Shown here: piece by piece, positions 29,087 through 37,432 of the stretch
How the letters are laid out: each line of letters begins with the position of its first letter
How positions within the stretch are numbered: position 1 is the stretch's first letter
Source: Ancylobacter polymorphus
GTDB taxonomy: Bacteria > Pseudomonadota > Alphaproteobacteria > Rhizobiales > Xanthobacteraceae
Assembly (NCBI RefSeq): GCF_030813495.1
Contig: NZ_JAUSUI010000002.1
Location: 248,001 to 312,000, forward strand
Length of the DNA stretch: 64,000 nt
Reading direction: 5' to 3'
Program-made: the position numbers and the translations under genes
The notes under the pieces: generated by a model
What the model was told of the DNA's origin: nothing
What the model saw: the letters and a program-made list of their open reading frames with translations, nothing else
Databases searched by the model: none

Positions 29087-29635
29087 ATGCTCGATACCGC
29101 CATGGAACCGCAGGACCGCACGCTGCTCATCGTCGATGACGACCGGCCGTTTCTGCAGCGCCTCGCGCGGGCGATGGAAACCCGCGGCTTCATGGTGACC
29201 ACGGCGGAGACCGTGGCCGACGGCCTCGCCAGCGTCGAAGGCAGCGCGCCCGCCTATGCGGTGGTCGACATGCGCCTCGGCGATGGCAACGGGCTTGATG
29301 TGATTTCCGCCCTCAAGCGCCGGCGGCCGGAAGCGCGCGGCATCATTCTCACCGGCTACGGCAACATCGCCACCGCCGTGAACGCGGTGAAGATCGGCGC
29401 CGTCGACTATCTCGCCAAGCCGGCCGATGCCGACGATATCTGCGCCGCCCTCAACGCCCAGGGCGACTACAAGCCCCAGCTGCCGGAAAACCCGATGTCG
29501 GCGGACCGGGTGCGCTGGGAGCACATTCTGCGCGTCTATGAGCTGTGCGGCCGCAATGTCTCGGAAACCGCCCGGCGCCTGTCCATGCACCGCCGCACCC
29601 TTCAGCGCATCCTCGCCAAACGCGCGCCGCGCTGA
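29087..29635 (+). CDS. regA: Redox response regulator RegA/ActR/PrrA
   Basis: The product (182 residues from ATG 29087, which has GGAAAG about 7 bases upstream) has the RegA layout: receiver domain with Asp61 (AVVDMRLGDGNGLDV), a Pro-rich linker (YKPQLPENPMSADRVRWEHI) and a Fis-type HTH (NVSETARRLSMHRRTLQRILAKR) at the C-terminus. It is partner to RegB, 132 bp upstream. The frame is open further upstream (to 29015), but that adds Gly/Arg-rich residues foreign to the family. Confidence 0.95.
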   Translation: MLDTAMEPQDRTLLIVDDDRPFLQRLARAMETRGFMVTTAETVADGLASVEGSAPAYAVVDMRLGDGNGLDVISALKRRRPEARGIILTGYGNIATAVNAVKIGAVDYLAKPADADDICAALNAQGDYKPQLPENPMSADRVRWEHILRVYELCGRNVSETARRLSMHRRTLQRILAKRAPR

Positions 29636-29732
29636 TGAGGGCCGTCGCTTTGTAAGCAAAACCACGCTTGGCCCGGGGGAGGGGGTGCTTCTAGGTTCGG
29701 TCTAACGCAACGTCAGCGAGCGCCCCCGACCG

Positions 29733-32444
29733 ATGAACGATGCCGCGTCCCGCCCGTCCGCCCCGCCCGCCGCCGAGTGGCATGCGCTGCCCCATGAGGA
29801 GGTGGCCGGCCGGCTCGGCGTCACCAGCGCCGGGCTGACACCGGAGGAGGCGCAGGCCCGGCTGAAGGCGCATGGGCCGAACGCGCTGCCCGAACCGCCC
29901 GGCCGCCCGCCTCTGCGGCGCTTTCTCGCCCAGTTCAACAATGCGCTGATCTATTTCCTGCTCGCCGGCGCGGCGGCGGCGCTGGCGCTCGGCCATTATG
30001 TCGATGCCGGCGTCATCGTCGCAGTGGTGCTGGTCAATGCGCTGGTCGGCTTCATCCAGGAAGGCAAGGCGGAACAGGCGCTGCGGGCCATCCGCAACAT
30101 GATCTCGCCGCACGCCCATGTGGTGCGTGCCAGCCGCCGCCAGAGCGTGCAGGCGCGGGACCTCGTTCCCGGCGATCTCGTGCTGCTGGAAGCCGGCGAC
30201 CGGGTGCCGGCGGACACGCGGCTCATCCGCGCGCGCGGCATGCGGGTGGACGAAGCGATCCTCACCGGCGAATCCGTCGCCGCCCTCAAGAACGAGGCGG
30301 CCGCGCCGGTGGAAGCGGCGCTGGGCGACCGGCATTCCATGGCGTTTTCCGGCACCACCGTGGCCGCCGGGCAGGGGGCCGGCATCGTCGTCTCCACCGG
30401 CCCGCATACGGAAATCGGCCGCATCGGCCGCCTCATCGCCGAGGTGGAGCCGCTGGCGACCCCGCTGCTGCGGCAGGTGGACGTCTTCGCCCGCCGCTTC
30501 ACCACGGTGGCGCTGGTCAGCGCGGCGGCCTTGTTCCTGTTCGCCGTCGCGGTGCGGGGCTATGGCTGGAGCGAGGCACTGATCGCCGTGGTGGCGCTGG
30601 CGGTGGGCGCGGTGCCGGAAGGCCTGCCGGCGGTCATCACCATCACTCTGGCCATCGGCGTGCGGCGCATGGCACGCCAGCACGCGGTCATCCGCCAGTT
30701 GCCGGCGGTGGAGACGCTGGGGGCGACCTCGGTGATCTGCTCCGACAAAACAGGCACGCTGACGCGCAACGAGATGACCGCCTGCCGGCTGGTGATCGCC
30801 CAGGACGACCTCGCCGAGATCGCCGTGTCCGGCATCGGCTATGACCCCGCCGGTGCGCTCGGCTGGACGGGAGCCGGCGGGCAGGGCGACCCGGCCACGG
30901 CGGCGGCGGGGCTGCTGCGTGCGGGGCTGTTGTGCAACGACGCGCATCTGCACGCTGAGAACGGCGTCTGGCGGGCGGAGGGCGACCCGATGGAGGGAGC
31001 GCTCGTCACGCTTGCGGTCAAGGCGGGTCGCGATGCCGCCGTCGAACGGGCCGCCTGGGTGCGGCTCGACGAGATCCCGTTCGACGCCGCCTATCGCTTC
31101 ATGGCGAGCCTCCACCGCAGCCCGGAGGGCGAGGCGGTGCTCTTCGTCAAGGGCGCGCCGGAGGAGGTGCTGCGCCTTGCCGGCACTCCGGGTGGCGGCG
31201 CCTGGGAGGCGGCGATCGCCCGCGCGGCGGCGGCGGGCGAGCGCGTGCTCGGCTTCGCCATGAAGCGACTCCCTGTGGCGCCGGCGCGCCTCTCCTTCGA
31301 GGATGTGCGCGAGGGGTTCAGCTTTCTCGGCCTCATCGGTTTCATCGACCCGCCGCGTCCGGAGGCGGTGACCGCCATCGCCGAATGCCGCAGCGCCGGC
31401 ATCGGGGTGAAGATGATCACCGGCGACCATGCCGCGACCGCCGGGGCCATCGCCCGCCAGCTCGGCCTCGCCGAGACCCCGGTGGTCGCCACCGGGGCGG
31501 AGGTGGATGCGGTGAGCGACGACGACCTCGTCGCCCTCGCCGCCCGCACCGATGTGTTCGCTCGCACCAGCCCGGAGAACAAGCTGCGCATCGTGCGGGC
31601 GCTGCAATCCACCGGCGCGGTGGTGGCGATGACCGGCGACGGGGTGAATGACGCGCCCTCGCTGCGCCAGGCCGATGTCGGCATCGCCATGGGCGGCAAG
31701 GGCACGGAGGCGGCGAAGCAAGCGGCGGATGTGGTGCTGCTCGACGACAATTTCGCCACCATCGTCGCGGCGGTGAAGGAGGGCCGCACCGTCTACGACA
31801 ATATCCGCAAGATGATCGCCTGGACGCTGCCGACCAATGGCGGCGAGGTGCTGGCGGTGATCGGCGCCATCCTGTCCGGCGTCGCCATGCCGATGTCGGC
31901 GGCGCAGATCCTCTGGATCAATCTGGCGACCAGCGCGACGCTCGGCCTGGCGCTGGCCTTCGAGCCGACCGAACCCGGCATCATGGCGCGCCCGCCGCGC
32001 CCGGCCAAGGCGGGGCTGATGAGCCGCTTCATGCTGTGGCGGGTGGTGCTTGTCTCGGTTCTGTTCACCCTCGTGTCCTTCGCCGTGTTCTTTCAGTCGC
32101 TCTGGCGCGGCCAGGAGGTGGAAATGGCCCGCACGCTGGTGGTGAACACGCTTGTCGTGATGGAGATTTTCTACCTTTTCAACGTCCGCTTCCTGCACAT
32201 GCGCTCGCTCAGCTGGCGCGGGGCTCTGGGCACGCCGGCGGTGCTGCTGGCGCTGGCGGCTGTCGTGGCCGGCCAGTTCGCTTTCACCTATCTGCCGGTC
32301 ATGCAGGCGATCTTCGACACACGGCCGGTGGCGCTGCTCGACGGGGTGATGATCATCGCCATCGGTGTCGCGCTGATGGTCGTGCTGGAGGGGGAAAAGC
32401 TGCTGCTGCGGCGCCTCGGCCTCTTCGCGGCGGGCGAGATGTAG
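29733..32444 (+). CDS. P2-type cation-transporting ATPase
   Basis: The 903-residue pump has the cation-ATPase N-terminal domain (EEVAGRLGVTSAGLTPEEAQARLKAHGPN in outline), the TGES actuator loop, the phosphorylation motif DKTGTLT (Asp near residue 338), the ATP-site KGAPEEV, and the hinge TGDGVNDAPSLRQADVGIAMG, with about ten membrane segments including PEGLPAVIT. It resembles Ca2+/Na+-type P2 ATPases. The ion is not certain. It stands alone after regA and converges on the racemase-like gene. Confidence 0.9.
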   Translation: MNDAASRPSAPPAAEWHALPHEEVAGRLGVTSAGLTPEEAQARLKAHGPNALPEPPGRPPLRRFLAQFNNALIYFLLAGAAAALALGHYVDAGVIVAVVLVNALVGFIQEGKAEQALRAIRNMISPHAHVVRASRRQSVQARDLVPGDLVLLEAGDRVPADTRLIRARGMRVDEAILTGESVAALKNEAAAPVEAALGDRHSMAFSGTTVAAGQGAGIVVSTGPHTEIGRIGRLIAEVEPLATPLLRQVDVFARRFTTVALVSAAALFLFAVAVRGYGWSEALIAVVALAVGAVPEGLPAVITITLAIGVRRMARQHAVIRQLPAVETLGATSVICSDKTGTLTRNEMTACRLVIAQDDLAEIAVSGIGYDPAGALGWTGAGGQGDPATAAAGLLRAGLLCNDAHLHAENGVWRAEGDPMEGALVTLAVKAGRDAAVERAAWVRLDEIPFDAAYRFMASLHRSPEGEAVLFVKGAPEEVLRLAGTPGGGAWEAAIARAAAAGERVLGFAMKRLPVAPARLSFEDVREGFSFLGLIGFIDPPRPEAVTAIAECRSAGIGVKMITGDHAATAGAIARQLGLAETPVVATGAEVDAVSDDDLVALAARTDVFARTSPENKLRIVRALQSTGAVVAMTGDGVNDAPSLRQADVGIAMGGKGTEAAKQAADVVLLDDNFATIVAAVKEGRTVYDNIRKMIAWTLPTNGGEVLAVIGAILSGVAMPMSAAQILWINLATSATLGLALAFEPTEPGIMARPPRPAKAGLMSRFMLWRVVLVSVLFTLVSFAVFFQSLWRGQEVEMARTLVVNTLVVMEIFYLFNVRFLHMRSLSWRGALGTPAVLLALAAVVAGQFAFTYLPVMQAIFDTRPVALLDGVMIIAIGVALMVVLEGEKLLLRRLGLFAAGEM

Positions 32445-32453
32445 CGGGCCCCG

Positions 32454-33209
32454 CTACTGCGCCGCGTCGCGGTGCTCGATGCGGGCGGCGAGCGCCGGCG
32501 AAAGCCCGGTGGTCGGCTTGGCCGGCGGGCGGCTGAAGCGGCCGCGCACCGGTTTGCGCGGGGCAAGGGTGACGAGCCCTTCCGCCATCTTCACCGCCGC
32601 GACGATGGGATCGACCACCGGCACGGGCACCTGCGCCCGCAGGCGCGGGGCCATGCCGGCGAGCGGCGCCCCGCCGAGGATCACCACATCCGCCCCATCC
32701 TCCTCCACCGCCTCGCAGGCGAGCGCGACGATGGCCTGTTCCATCTCCGCCTGCACATTTTCGATCGCTGTGAACGGCAGGCTGCGGGCGCGGATGCCGG
32801 CGCAGCGGCCGGAGAGGCGATAGGCGTCCACCGTGTCCTGATACCAGTTGGCCATGGTGGTGGTGAAGGTGACGATGCTGAAACGCTGGCCCAGCGTGCA
32901 GGCGGTCAGCATCGCCGCCTCCGCCATGCCGAGCACGGGCAGGTCGAACAATTCACGCGCCGGCAGCAGGCCGGGATCGCCGAAGGCGGCGATGATGGCG
33001 GCGTCATGGTCGCCCTGGTGCTCGGCCAGCATTTCCAGCGTCAGCGCCCCGGCGAGCTGCGCCTCGCTGCGCGAGGCGATGTAGGGCACGCCGCGCGGGG
33101 CGGTGAGGCCGGTGAGCACCGTGCCCGGGGCAACCGTGGGGCGGGCGGCGGCGAGCAGCATCTGCGTCACGGCGTCGGTCGTGTTGGGATTGAGCACGAG
33201 AAGGCGCAC
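32454..33209 (-). CDS. Asp/Glu/hydantoin racemase-like protein lacking both catalytic Cys
   Basis: The 251-residue protein aligns with hydantoin/allantoin racemases: LLVLNPNTT at the start, AAFGDPGLLPARE (about 74-86), GMAEAAMLTACTLGQRFSIVT, and VVILGGAPLAGMA (about 175-187). In those racemases the two catalytic Cys sit before FGDPG and within LGC; here these are Ala75 and Gly180. So it may be a non-racemase or use other chemistry. It lies 11 bp behind the GntR gene on the same strand, opposite the importer-amidohydrolase operon. Confidence 0.75.
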   Translation of the reverse strand: MRLLVLNPNTTDAVTQMLLAAARPTVAPGTVLTGLTAPRGVPYIASRSEAQLAGALTLEMLAEHQGDHDAAIIAAFGDPGLLPARELFDLPVLGMAEAAMLTACTLGQRFSIVTFTTTMANWYQDTVDAYRLSGRCAGIRARSLPFTAIENVQAEMEQAIVALACEAVEEDGADVVILGGAPLAGMAPRLRAQVPVPVVDPIVAAVKMAEGLVTLAPRKPVRGRFSRPPAKPTTGLSPALAARIEHRDAAQ

Positions 33210-33220
33210 GGGGTGAATCC

Positions 33221-33949
33221 TTAGGCAGCGGCCCCGGCGGTGGCGGCAAGCCGCGCCAGCACGCCGGTGCTCGTGTGCATGACATGGGCGGCGAGCAGCC
33301 GGCCGGCGGTGTCGGACTGGCGCGCCTCAAGCGCGGCGAGAATGGCGCGGTGTTCCTCGATGGATTCGGCCCAGCGCGCATGGGTGCCGAGGGCGAAATA
33401 GCGGGCCCGTTCGGCGCGGGCGAACAGCCAGCCATGCATTTCCACCAGCGTGGCATTGTGGGCGCCGGCGAGAATGGCGCTGTGAATCGCCTGATTGACC
33501 GCGAAATAGGCGGCGAGGTCGCCGGCGCGGTAATGCGCCTCCATCGTCTCCTGCAGATCGCTGAGATGGCCGAGTTCACGCGCGCTCAGGCGCTCGGCGG
33601 CATATTCGGCGGCGATGCGCTCCACATTGCTCAGCGCCTCGAACAACTCGGTGATGTGGGTGGCGTCGAAAGGGGCGATGCGGGCGCTGCGGTTGGGGCG
33701 CAGCTCCACCAGCCCCTGCGCCGCCAGCATCTTCACCGCCTCGCGCAGCGGGGTGCGGGAGATGCCGAGGCGCGCGCACAGATCCGCCTCGACGATCGGT
33801 GCGCCCGGCGCCAGCGCCCCGGTGACGATCATCTCCCGCAACTGGCGGCCGGCCTGCGCGTGCAGCCCGGCGCGGCTGAGCCGTTCCGTTGCCGAAGCCT
33901 CGACCGGGCGCAGCTTGCGCGGGCGCCCTCGCTTGCGTGGTGTGTCCAT
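33221..33949 (-). CDS. GntR-family regulator (FCD/FadR subfamily)
   Basis: From ATG 33949 (GGGGGACGG upstream) the product has 242 residues: a basic N-terminal tail (RKRGRPRK), a winged-helix domain with PIVEADLCARLGISRTPLREAVKMLAAQGL, and an FCD ligand-binding domain with the His/Asp-rich NQAIHSAILAGAHN and EHRAILAALEAR segments. FCD regulators typically sense a small organic acid. Its location beside the racemase-like gene and divergent to an import/hydrolase operon suggests it controls both. Confidence 0.9.
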   Translation of the reverse strand: MDTPRKRGRPRKLRPVEASATERLSRAGLHAQAGRQLREMIVTGALAPGAPIVEADLCARLGISRTPLREAVKMLAAQGLVELRPNRSARIAPFDATHITELFEALSNVERIAAEYAAERLSARELGHLSDLQETMEAHYRAGDLAAYFAVNQAIHSAILAGAHNATLVEMHGWLFARAERARYFALGTHARWAESIEEHRAILAALEARQSDTAGRLLAAHVMHTSTGVLARLAATAGAAA

Positions 33950-34497
33950 CCGTTCCGTCCCCCTGCCGATCCTAGCACGCAGGCGCGCCGCGATAAGCAG
34001 CCTTGACGCTGCAATTATAGCCACATTCTGACGTTGGAATAGGCGCTTGGAGTAAATTGTATTCAACATACAAAAAATCATTGCGCGGACGGTCCGCGCG
34101 TCTTTTACTTCCCGGCAGGCGCGGTTCGGCTGCCGCTTCGCAGGAAGAGGCAGCCCGGTGCCGCAGGCCGCCCGGAGCGGTGATCCGCTCCGGCGGGAAT
34201 GGGCAGGCGTAAAGGGGAGTGAGCGTGTTCAGCTCATTTCTTGGTCAGAAACGAAGGTTTTCTGACGCTTATTTGCGCTTGGCCGCCTGTATTGGCCTCG
34301 TATAGTGCGGATGTTTTCGCCGCACCTGTGGTGTAGCGCAGGGCGAAAATGCTCTTTCGGGTTGGCGTGCCCATCATCGTGATCCCGTCTGCGGGTTCCG
34401 TTGCTGCGGCGTGCAACCGTAGCGGCGTAATCTACAGTTCGACAACGAACGGGCTGTAAGGCGGGGTCGTATCGGTTCTCAAGATCCGGAGGGGATC
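33950..34497. other. 548-bp divergent regulatory region upstream of the heterocycle-type operon
   Basis: I see no believable gene; the region is AT-richer than its surroundings. It contains the GntR-type palindrome at 34057, a 9-bp stem-loop CCGGAGCGG/CCGCTCCGG (34172-34193), and an 8-bp inverted repeat GTCAGAAA/TTTCTGAC (34244-34266). No known riboswitch consensus is recognised. The promoter of the importer operon should lie in the last 150 bp, ahead of the GGAGGGG ribosome-binding site. Confidence 0.45.
34057..34073. promoter_or_regulatory. Candidate GntR/FCD operator
   Basis: TTGTAT-TCAAC-ATACAA has perfect 6-bp arms. The half-site resembles the TTGTATACAA cores recognised by FCD-type GntR regulators, although the arms are separated here by 5 bases. 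It is 108 bp upstream of the GntR gene, in the region shared with the divergent operon. Confidence 0.45.
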
Positions 34498-35556
34498 ATG
34501 TGTGATCGTGACGGCACCTTCTATCGTAACTTCTCGCGCCGCAGCTTCCTGAAGACCTCGGCCGCCGGCGCGGCGGCCACCATCGCGCTGCCGGCCGGGC
34601 TGGCGAGCCTGCTGGCGCCGAACGCGGCGCGCGCCGCCGGCACCACCATCAAGGCGACGCACGGCTCCGGCTTCTGCAATATGGGCATCTTCCTCGCCAA
34701 GGAGCGGGAACTGACCAAGGCCGACGGCGTCGATCTCGAATTCGTGGTGACCCCGTCCAATACCGAGATCACCACCATGTTCGGCGCGGGTCTCGTCGAC
34801 ATGTCGATGATCCCCTATTCCAACTTCATGACGCTCTACGATGCCGGCGCGCCGGTGAAGATCGTCGCCGGTGGCGGCGTCGAAGGCTGCATCATCGTCG
34901 CCAAGGAGGGCATCACCTCCGCCGCCGACCTCAAGGGCAAGACCTTCGGCACCTTCCAGGCCGACACGCTGGAAGTGCTGCCCTATGATTACCTGAAGAA
35001 GGCCGGGCTTTCCTTCAACGACGTGCAAATCAAATATCTCGACACCTCGCCGGAACTGGCCCAGGCCTTCATGGCCGGCGCCATCGACGCCATCTGCCAT
35101 ATCGAACCCTATGCCTCGCAATGCGTGCTCGGCCGCAAGGGTGCGACCGTGCTGTCGAACGGCACCGACGTTTATGGCAAGGGTTATTCCGACTGCGTGC
35201 TCGCCGTGCGCACCCCGCTCCTGGAGAGCAACCCGGCGGCGGTGAAGGCGGTGATCAAGGCGCTGATGGTCGCCCAGTCGCAGGCCGAGGCCGACAAGCA
35301 GGCCGCGCTCAAGGACACGGTCGGCAAATACTACAAGACCAGCATGGAAGCGGCCGAGGACGCCTCGACCAAGCAGCCCATCGTCGTCGACCAGCGCAAC
35401 CAGACCCAGTTCATCATCGATCGCGGCCAGTCGATGATGGAACTCGGCTACGTCAAAAAGCTGCCCGATCAGGGCGCCTTCGACTGGAGCCTCTTGGAGG
35501 CGGTGATCGCCGCCAACAAGCCGCTCTATGACGGCCTCAAGCTGAAATCGGCCTGA
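34498..35556 (+). CDS. Tat-exported NMT1/THI5-type ABC substrate-binding protein
   Basis: The 352-residue protein starts with a twin-arginine signal (SRRSFLK, then an Ala-rich stretch to NAARAAG), so it is exported folded. The mature part is the NMT1/THI5/SsuA-like fold: THGSGFCNMGIFLAKERELTKADGVDLEF, then GVEGCIIVAKEGITSAADLKGKTFG. Relatives bind pyrimidines, aliphatic sulfonates or nitrate. It heads an operon with a permease, an ATPase and two hydrolases, which hints at a nitrogen-containing substrate. Three stem-loops follow it. Confidence 0.87.
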   Translation: MCDRDGTFYRNFSRRSFLKTSAAGAAATIALPAGLASLLAPNAARAAGTTIKATHGSGFCNMGIFLAKERELTKADGVDLEFVVTPSNTEITTMFGAGLVDMSMIPYSNFMTLYDAGAPVKIVAGGGVEGCIIVAKEGITSAADLKGKTFGTFQADTLEVLPYDYLKKAGLSFNDVQIKYLDTSPELAQAFMAGAIDAICHIEPYASQCVLGRKGATVLSNGTDVYGKGYSDCVLAVRTPLLESNPAAVKAVIKALMVAQSQAEADKQAALKDTVGKYYKTSMEAAEDASTKQPIVVDQRNQTQFIIDRGQSMMELGYVKKLPDQGAFDWSLLEAVIAANKPLYDGLKLKSA

Positions 35557-35563
35557 GCCCGGC

Positions 35564-35667
35564 GGCCCTCTGCCCACGGGGAAGAGGGCCGAGGCGGGGC
35601 GCCGCCGCCGCCCTGCGGCGGCCCCCGCCTCCTGCTGAGCCTTCCACGGGCGCCATGCGGCCCGTGG
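35564..35667 (+). repeat. Three consecutive stem-loops between binding-protein and permease genes
   Basis: Hairpin 1 (35564-35590) pairs GGCCCTCT with AGAGGGCC plus an inner CCC/GGG. Hairpin 2 (35591-35631) pairs GAGGCGGGG with CCCCGCCTC plus an inner 7-bp CCGCCGC/GCGGCGG stem. Hairpin 3 (35644-35667) pairs CCACGGGC with GCCCGTGG. No T tract follows. They fill the 165-bp gap and probably stabilise the upstream mRNA or slow read-through into the permease. Confidence 0.65.
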
Positions 35668-35721
35668 GCGTGCCATCCGGGGTCCGGTCTCCGCCCGGCC
35701 CCGCTTCACTGGAAGGACGCC

Positions 35722-36642
35722 ATGACGATGACCGCAGATGCCGGGCAGACGCGCCTCGGCGAGGCCGGGGCCGGGCGCCCGGCGCCGAAGATCAAGCCGC
35801 CGCTCCTCTCGCCCGCCCTGCGCCGGCGGCTTTCCGCCATCGGCTGGGGGCTGATCTCGCTCAGCCTGTTCGCCGGCCTGTGGGAGGCGCTGTGGTTCTT
35901 CGGCATGCTGAACCCGCTGCTGCTGCCGCCGCCGCACCTGTTTCTCTCCGATATTCCCGGCACGCTGAAATTCTTCGACCGTTCCAACCGTATCGGCTCG
36001 GTGGCGAGCGGGGTGGGCGTGTGGCCGCTGCTGTTCACCATGGGTTCGACCACGCTGCGCGTGCTCGTCGGCCTCACGCTGGGCTTCACCTGCGGCGTCG
36101 CGGTGGGCGCGGCGATCCATTATGTGAAGCTCCTGCGCAACCTGCTGCTGCCGACCATCCTGCTGCTGGCCCCGATCTCGCCGGTGGCGTGGCTGCCGGT
36201 CGCCATCTTCGTCTTCGGCATTGGCGATGTGCCGGCGATCTTTCTCGTCTTCATCACCGTGTTCTTCGCCATCGTGCTCTCGACGGGAGCGCAGATCGAA
36301 AGCGTGCCGAAGAACTACATCCATGTCGCCCGCATCATGGGCGCCAGCCAGCGCCAGACCTTCTGGAAGGTCATTCTGCCCGCCATCCTGCCCAGCCTGT
36401 TCATGACGCTGCGGCTGAACCTTTTCGCCGCCTGGATGGTGGTGCTGATCGCCGAGACGGTCGGGGTGGGCACCGGGCTCGGCCAGATCACCTCGATGGC
36501 GCGCTCCACCTTCAACGCCAAGCTGGTCTTCTTCACCATGGCGATCATCGGCCTGCTCGGCTTCCTCTCGGACTTCGCCCTGCGGCAGGTGCAGAACAAG
36601 ATGCTGTGGTGGATCGCCCCCAACCAGGGAGCCGCACGATGA
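35722..36642 (+). CDS. ABC transporter permease (SsuC/ThiX/TauC type)
   Basis: The 306-residue protein has a cytoplasmic N-terminal tail of about 35 residues and six hydrophobic segments. The coupling loop is HVARIMGASQRQTFWKVILPAILPS, and the family motif AETVGVGTGLG follows. It pairs with the next-door ATPase, whose start overlaps its stop in ATGA. A GGAAGGAC ribosome-binding site precedes the ATG. Confidence 0.92.
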   Translation: MTMTADAGQTRLGEAGAGRPAPKIKPPLLSPALRRRLSAIGWGLISLSLFAGLWEALWFFGMLNPLLLPPPHLFLSDIPGTLKFFDRSNRIGSVASGVGVWPLLFTMGSTTLRVLVGLTLGFTCGVAVGAAIHYVKLLRNLLLPTILLLAPISPVAWLPVAIFVFGIGDVPAIFLVFITVFFAIVLSTGAQIESVPKNYIHVARIMGASQRQTFWKVILPAILPSLFMTLRLNLFAAWMVVLIAETVGVGTGLGQITSMARSTFNAKLVFFTMAIIGLLGFLSDFALRQVQNKMLWWIAPNQGAAR

Positions 36643-37427
36643 GCCGCCCCGCCGTTTCCATCCAGTCCGTCTCCAAGCGCTGGACCCCTGAGGGCCGCGC
36701 CCCGGTGCTGGCGCTGGACAACCTCAGCTTCGATGTCGCGCCGGGCGAGTTCATCGTCCTGCTCGGCCCTTCCGGCTGCGGCAAGTCCACCCTGCTCTAT
36801 ATGATCGCGGGTCTGGAGGAGGTCTCCGGCGGAACCATCGCCTGCGATGGCGAGCCGGTCACCGAGCCTTCCGCCGAGCGCGGGCTGATCTTCCAGGAAG
36901 CCTCGCTGTTTCCCTGGCTCACCATCGCCGACAATGTCGCCTTCGGCCTCGCCGTGCAGCATGTGCAGCCGGTGAAGCGCCGCGAGATCGCGGTCGAGAC
37001 GCTCAAGCGCGTCGGCCTCGGCGACATGCTGGACAAGAAGCCGGACGAGCTTTCCGGCGGCATGCGCCAGCGCGCCGCCTGCGCGCGGGCGCTGGCCATG
37101 CGGCCCAAGGTGCTGATGATGGACGAGCCCTTCGCCGCGCTCGACGTGCAGACCCGCGCCCGCATGCAGGACTTCCTGTTGCAGATCTGGCGCGACAGCG
37201 GCGCTTCCATCCTGCTCGTCACCCATTCCATCGACGAAGCCATCTCGCTGGCCGATCGGGTCGTGGTGTTCACCTCGCGCCCCGGCCGGGTGAAGACCAT
37301 CGTGCCCATCGACCTGCCGCGCCCGCGCGAATCCCGCGATCCGCGCTACCACGCCTATCGCGACCTGTTCACCGAATTGCTGGCCGACGAGGTGGACCGC
37401 GCCTTCGCCGAGCAGGAGGCGGTGTAG
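36639..37427 (+). CDS. ABC transporter ATPase (SsuB/TauB/ThiZ type)
   Basis: From ATG 36639 the product has 262 residues with Walker [14 protein letters not shown] loop in IFQEASLFPWLT, signature LSGGMRQRAACARAL and Walker B VLMMDEPFAALD, and the H-loop VTHSIDEAI. It energises import through the permease. The ATGA overlap shows translational coupling; the open frame further upstream is a by-product of the permease gene. Confidence 0.94.
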   Translation: MSRPAVSIQSVSKRWTPEGRAPVLALDNLSFDVAPGEFIVLLGPSGCGKSTLLYMIAGLEEVSGGTIACDGEPVTEPSAERGLIFQEASLFPWLTIADNVAFGLAVQHVQPVKRREIAVETLKRVGLGDMLDKKPDELSGGMRQRAACARALAMRPKVLMMDEPFAALDVQTRARMQDFLLQIWRDSGASILLVTHSIDEAISLADRVVVFTSRPGRVKTIVPIDLPRPRESRDPRYHAYRDLFTELLADEVDRAFAEQEAV

Positions 37428-37432
37428 GCGCC

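Noticed and set aside
34234..34416. A 60-codon open frame on the minus strand in the intergenic region before the NMT1-type operon
   Set aside because: No ribosome-binding site, no recognisable domain, and it overlaps the inverted repeat at 34244-34266; it is likely a chance frame in a regulatory region.
33950..34497. A riboswitch such as TPP, cobalamin or guanidine type upstream of the NMT1/THI5-type operon
   Set aside because: I looked for the conserved cores of these classes and found none; the hairpins present are simple inverted repeats.
35655..36638. A long plus-strand frame through the permease gene that continues into the ATPase gene
   Set aside because: The Arg/Pro/Ala-rich translation is a by-product of GC-rich third positions; the permease is clearly in another frame and the ATPase starts at 36639.
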